Shown piece after piece: positions 61,665-64,000 of a stretch of 64,000 bases of DNA (its first letter is position 1; each line of letters opens with the position of its first letter). The position numbers and the translations under genes are program-made. Below the pieces are notes generated by a model, which was not told the origin of the DNA, did not search any database, and was given only the letters and a program-made list of their open reading frames with translations. The DNA comes from Kudoa neothunni (taxonomy: Eukaryota > Cnidaria): contig OZ199838.1 of assembly GCA_964304625.1 (NCBI GenBank), positions 2,790,001-2,854,000 of the forward strand, given 5' to 3'.

Positions 61665-63235
61665 CAGTAGGTAACCGATAGTACGCACTTTCATCAACAA
61701 TACGTATTCAAAGTTTATGTCAGGTGATGCGTTTAATAATATTTTTTTTAATTGTAAAAAGATAAAAGTCTTTAAAATATTCTGGAATTAAACTAGAAAA
61801 TTACCAATCCGCCATATCACGTGACCACCAAATGGTAAGCACTAAGTTGGCCAAACCATATCGATGTTGTAGGTTTAATTAATTTTTTTGAAAAAGTGGG
61901 AAAAATTTGAAATTTTACAGTTGAATTTTGTTGTTAGAAATAACTGAAAATTAATCAAACATGTGTGTAACATACCGAGCGCCTCAAAATCGACTATACA
62001 CTCGGTGCTTTTGAGTCAAATTGACCCCAGATTTTTACTGCACCGTTAAATGCAATAAATAGTCACGTAATCATATGTATAATTAAATACAATCTATCAA
62101 CAGATCTCGGTCATATCTGCACCAAGATTTACATTGCGCGTACACGAAATATCTCGAATTCGTGTGAATTCGCTGGCGAAACCTGTGTTTTGTTTATATC
62201 GCCCCTTGGATATAATTTAGGCTATAAACATTAGTGTCCTCGCGCAAAACACATCCAAATCCTTATCTTTGTCGTCAAATCTATAAGACATCGAATTTTG
62301 ATATTTAGATTAAGTGATATAAATATATCACTAGGTTCACTCTTATAATCAGTGAGAAAAATCTCATCCAAATCTTCCTTGGTCTCTTGTCGGCATGTGT
62401 CGGGTACATGCGTACGAACGGCGCGCTAAAGTGGATGCATTCGTGTCATCGCGTATGATCTCGTGTGAATGTTTTCTTTATTTTCTCAGTATTCTGCCCG
62501 CAGAATTCAATCAAACTGAATTATTCTTTTTTTTAATTTTTATTATCATTTAATGCAATAAAAACACTGGGTCAAATTGACCCTTAAAGCACCGACTGTA
62601 TTTTGTTGTATATCGTCATTTATTCTACTTATTTTTATTAAATATTTTACAAATATTTATAAATTATTACGTTTTAGGAGAATACACTCAATATTACACT
62701 ATTATTAAATTCTTGTATGTATATAAAACTTGGAATACAATAGACTCTGGAGTCAATTTGACCCTAGAAACGCTCAGGAGAATAAAAGTACATTAATAGT
62801 CGTCATTAAACATTTTACCGTATACGCTGTATCTAAATTAAATGGTAAGGTGAACTTTTTTAAAAATTTCATGGCCAACATATAAAAACTTTTGTTTTCA
62901 TATGGCGCTTAAAATAAATAATCATAAAATAGCGTTTATAACTTCATAGAACCGACTATTTACTAAATTTTATCCCAATGTAAAACGATAGAAATATTTT
63001 ATCAAAATGTATGGTTTAAACACAACTTACAAATTATTTTCCGACCAAATAATCTAAATAATGCATTTTTAGTTAGTCTAATCTAAAAATAAGTTGTATT
63101 ACTTATGTTGAAAAAAACAATTAAAAATAAATGCGCGAATATTTCAACTATGTAGTGTCGATTACAACGTTTAGTACGCATTTTTTTGGACGATCCATCA
63201 TCCAGAGGGGATTACGTACTATCGGTTACCTACTG
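61665..63235. mobile_element. pogo-like element with nested MITE (1.57 kb)
   Basis: The ends CAGTAGGTAACCGATAGTAC are identical over 20 bp when inverted (61665-61684 and 63216-63235). They closely resemble the ends of the pogo-type element at 55347. It is flanked by a 5-bp direct repeat CACTA on both sides, rather than by a plain TA. No transposase is seen. The middle is occupied by another element (61975-62780). Confidence 0.8.
61975..62780. mobile_element. MITE with GTCAAATTGACCC termini
   Basis: Inverted pairs contain the palindrome-like GTCAAATTGACCC: CTCGGTGCTTTTGAGTCAAA at 62001 against the inverted sequence ending at 62597 (GTCGGTGCTTT...GGTCAATTTGACC). A further outer pair lies at about 61975 (CCGAGCGCC) and 62780 (inverted CCTGAGCG). 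The double set suggests subterminal repeats or one copy within another. The termini recall piggyBac-type MITEs, but a TTAA target is not evident. No open frame. Confidence 0.55.
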
Positions 63236-63240
63236 CACTA

Positions 63241-64000
63241 CTCAGAGTTGGTACGTTTTAAGGTCAATGAATTTCGAGATAGAATTATTGTAAATGCATG
63301 CCACATGATGAGATAATGTGTTAGAAGAGTTGGCACAAAGTATCCACTAATATCACCTAGCTCAAAACATCAAAATGAACATAACGAATTACAAATTTTA
63401 TTTAGCATCGAGTATCAGAACATATCGGATTTCTGCTGCACAAGATGACTGTCTCTTGAACAAGTTATTCAGAAAATATTGGAAGAATGGGCAGTTCTGA
63501 CAACGTTTCCCAAGGTTGGACCATAAGTAAACAAGGCTGAACCCGCACCTAAAATATTTGCACCTCTATTTAAACCCATAAATAAAATGTGTTATGCCTT
63601 TTTAACTATTTTTTAAACACAGTTATGGAACTCGACGTCGAATTACAAAATGAGAGTTTAGAGTTCATTAACTAAGGAATTCCTTTGAAAATATTATTAA
63701 GTGAAAATTCATAATTTTTGAGGGGTATGATCAAAAATAACGTCTTCTGGAGCTTAAATTTTAAATACTTGTTAAATTATGTTCTCCCTGGTAAGTTTTA
63801 TTATGAGTCGAAAGTAGAATCAATTTGGAATGAAAATACGACTGGAATAAGTGCTCATGATCTTGTTTACTTTCTTACCAAAACTCTGGATTTCTATTTA
63901 TTACTGACGAAACAGATATTTCAAAGGTTTTAAGCATTGCAAAATTTATGCATTTACATATATTTGAAACGATGCTTCTTGCAAACGCCAATGAAGGAAA
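63241..64000. other. Unassigned sequence at window end
   Basis: A 71-codon plus-strand frame at 63718-63933 (contains FKYLLNYVLPGKFYYES and GISAHDLVYFLTKTL) has protein-like composition, but I recognise no family. It may be an exon of a gene that runs past the window or a transposon piece. Confidence 0.3.

Overview
This window is strongly AT-rich, eukaryotic nuclear DNA. It carries about a dozen protein genes of animal type: ITPK1, DDX18/Has1, RalGAP-alpha, makorin, a secreted glutathione peroxidase, SGT1, WDR37, CLP1, syntaxin-18, ARF1 and MMTAG2. The proteins are diverged but recognisable, and they are cut by very short introns (mostly about 40-60 nt). RalGAP-alpha, WDR37 and an MMTAG2 homologue point to a metazoan. 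High AT content, fast divergence and tiny introns would fit a reduced parasitic animal such as a myxozoan cnidarian, but that placement is inference; only 'animal' is well supported.

Layout. 0-3 kb: ITPK1 (+), then two weak hypothetical genes (-). 5.8-8.1 kb: DDX18 (-), followed by a decayed Merlin transposase. 10.9-20.3 kb: RalGAP-alpha (-), including one 1.6-kb outsize intron. 21.7-25.3 kb: a nest of piggyBac, hAT-MITE and unclassified repeats. 25.7-27.2 kb: makorin (+). 27.9-29.8 kb: two piggyBac-type remnants abutting at one TTAA. 32.4-34.5 kb: glutathione peroxidase (+) and SGT1 (-), tail to tail. 35.8-37.6 kb: an element with near-identical inverted arms of about 250 bp. 38.4-40.5 kb: WDR37 (+). 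43.3-45.2 kb: CLP1 (-). 47-57 kb: syntaxin-18 (-) among pogo, hAT and piggyBac elements, including one almost complete piggyBac with its transposase. 59.5-61.1 kb: ARF1 (-) and MMTAG2 (+), diverging from a 317-bp interval. 61.7-63.2 kb: a pogo-like element holding a nested MITE.

The genes are unlinked housekeeping functions (ribosome biogenesis, RNA 3' processing, membrane traffic, small-GTPase control, inositol phosphates, redox), each with its own transcription unit. I see no operon or gene cluster acting as a system, no CRISPR array, no tRNA or rRNA gene and no viral element.

The most informative patterns are: (i) every frameshift I could resolve in the conserved reading frames of ITPK1, SGT1 and the piggyBac transposase is one surplus base in a homopolymer run, which suggests assembly overcalls rather than decay; (ii) an SGT1 with TPR and SGS regions but no visible CS domain; (iii) micro-introns, including a 25-nt GC-AG candidate; (iv) a glutathione peroxidase with Arg at the position of the catalytic Trp; (v) a long-TIR element of unknown class.
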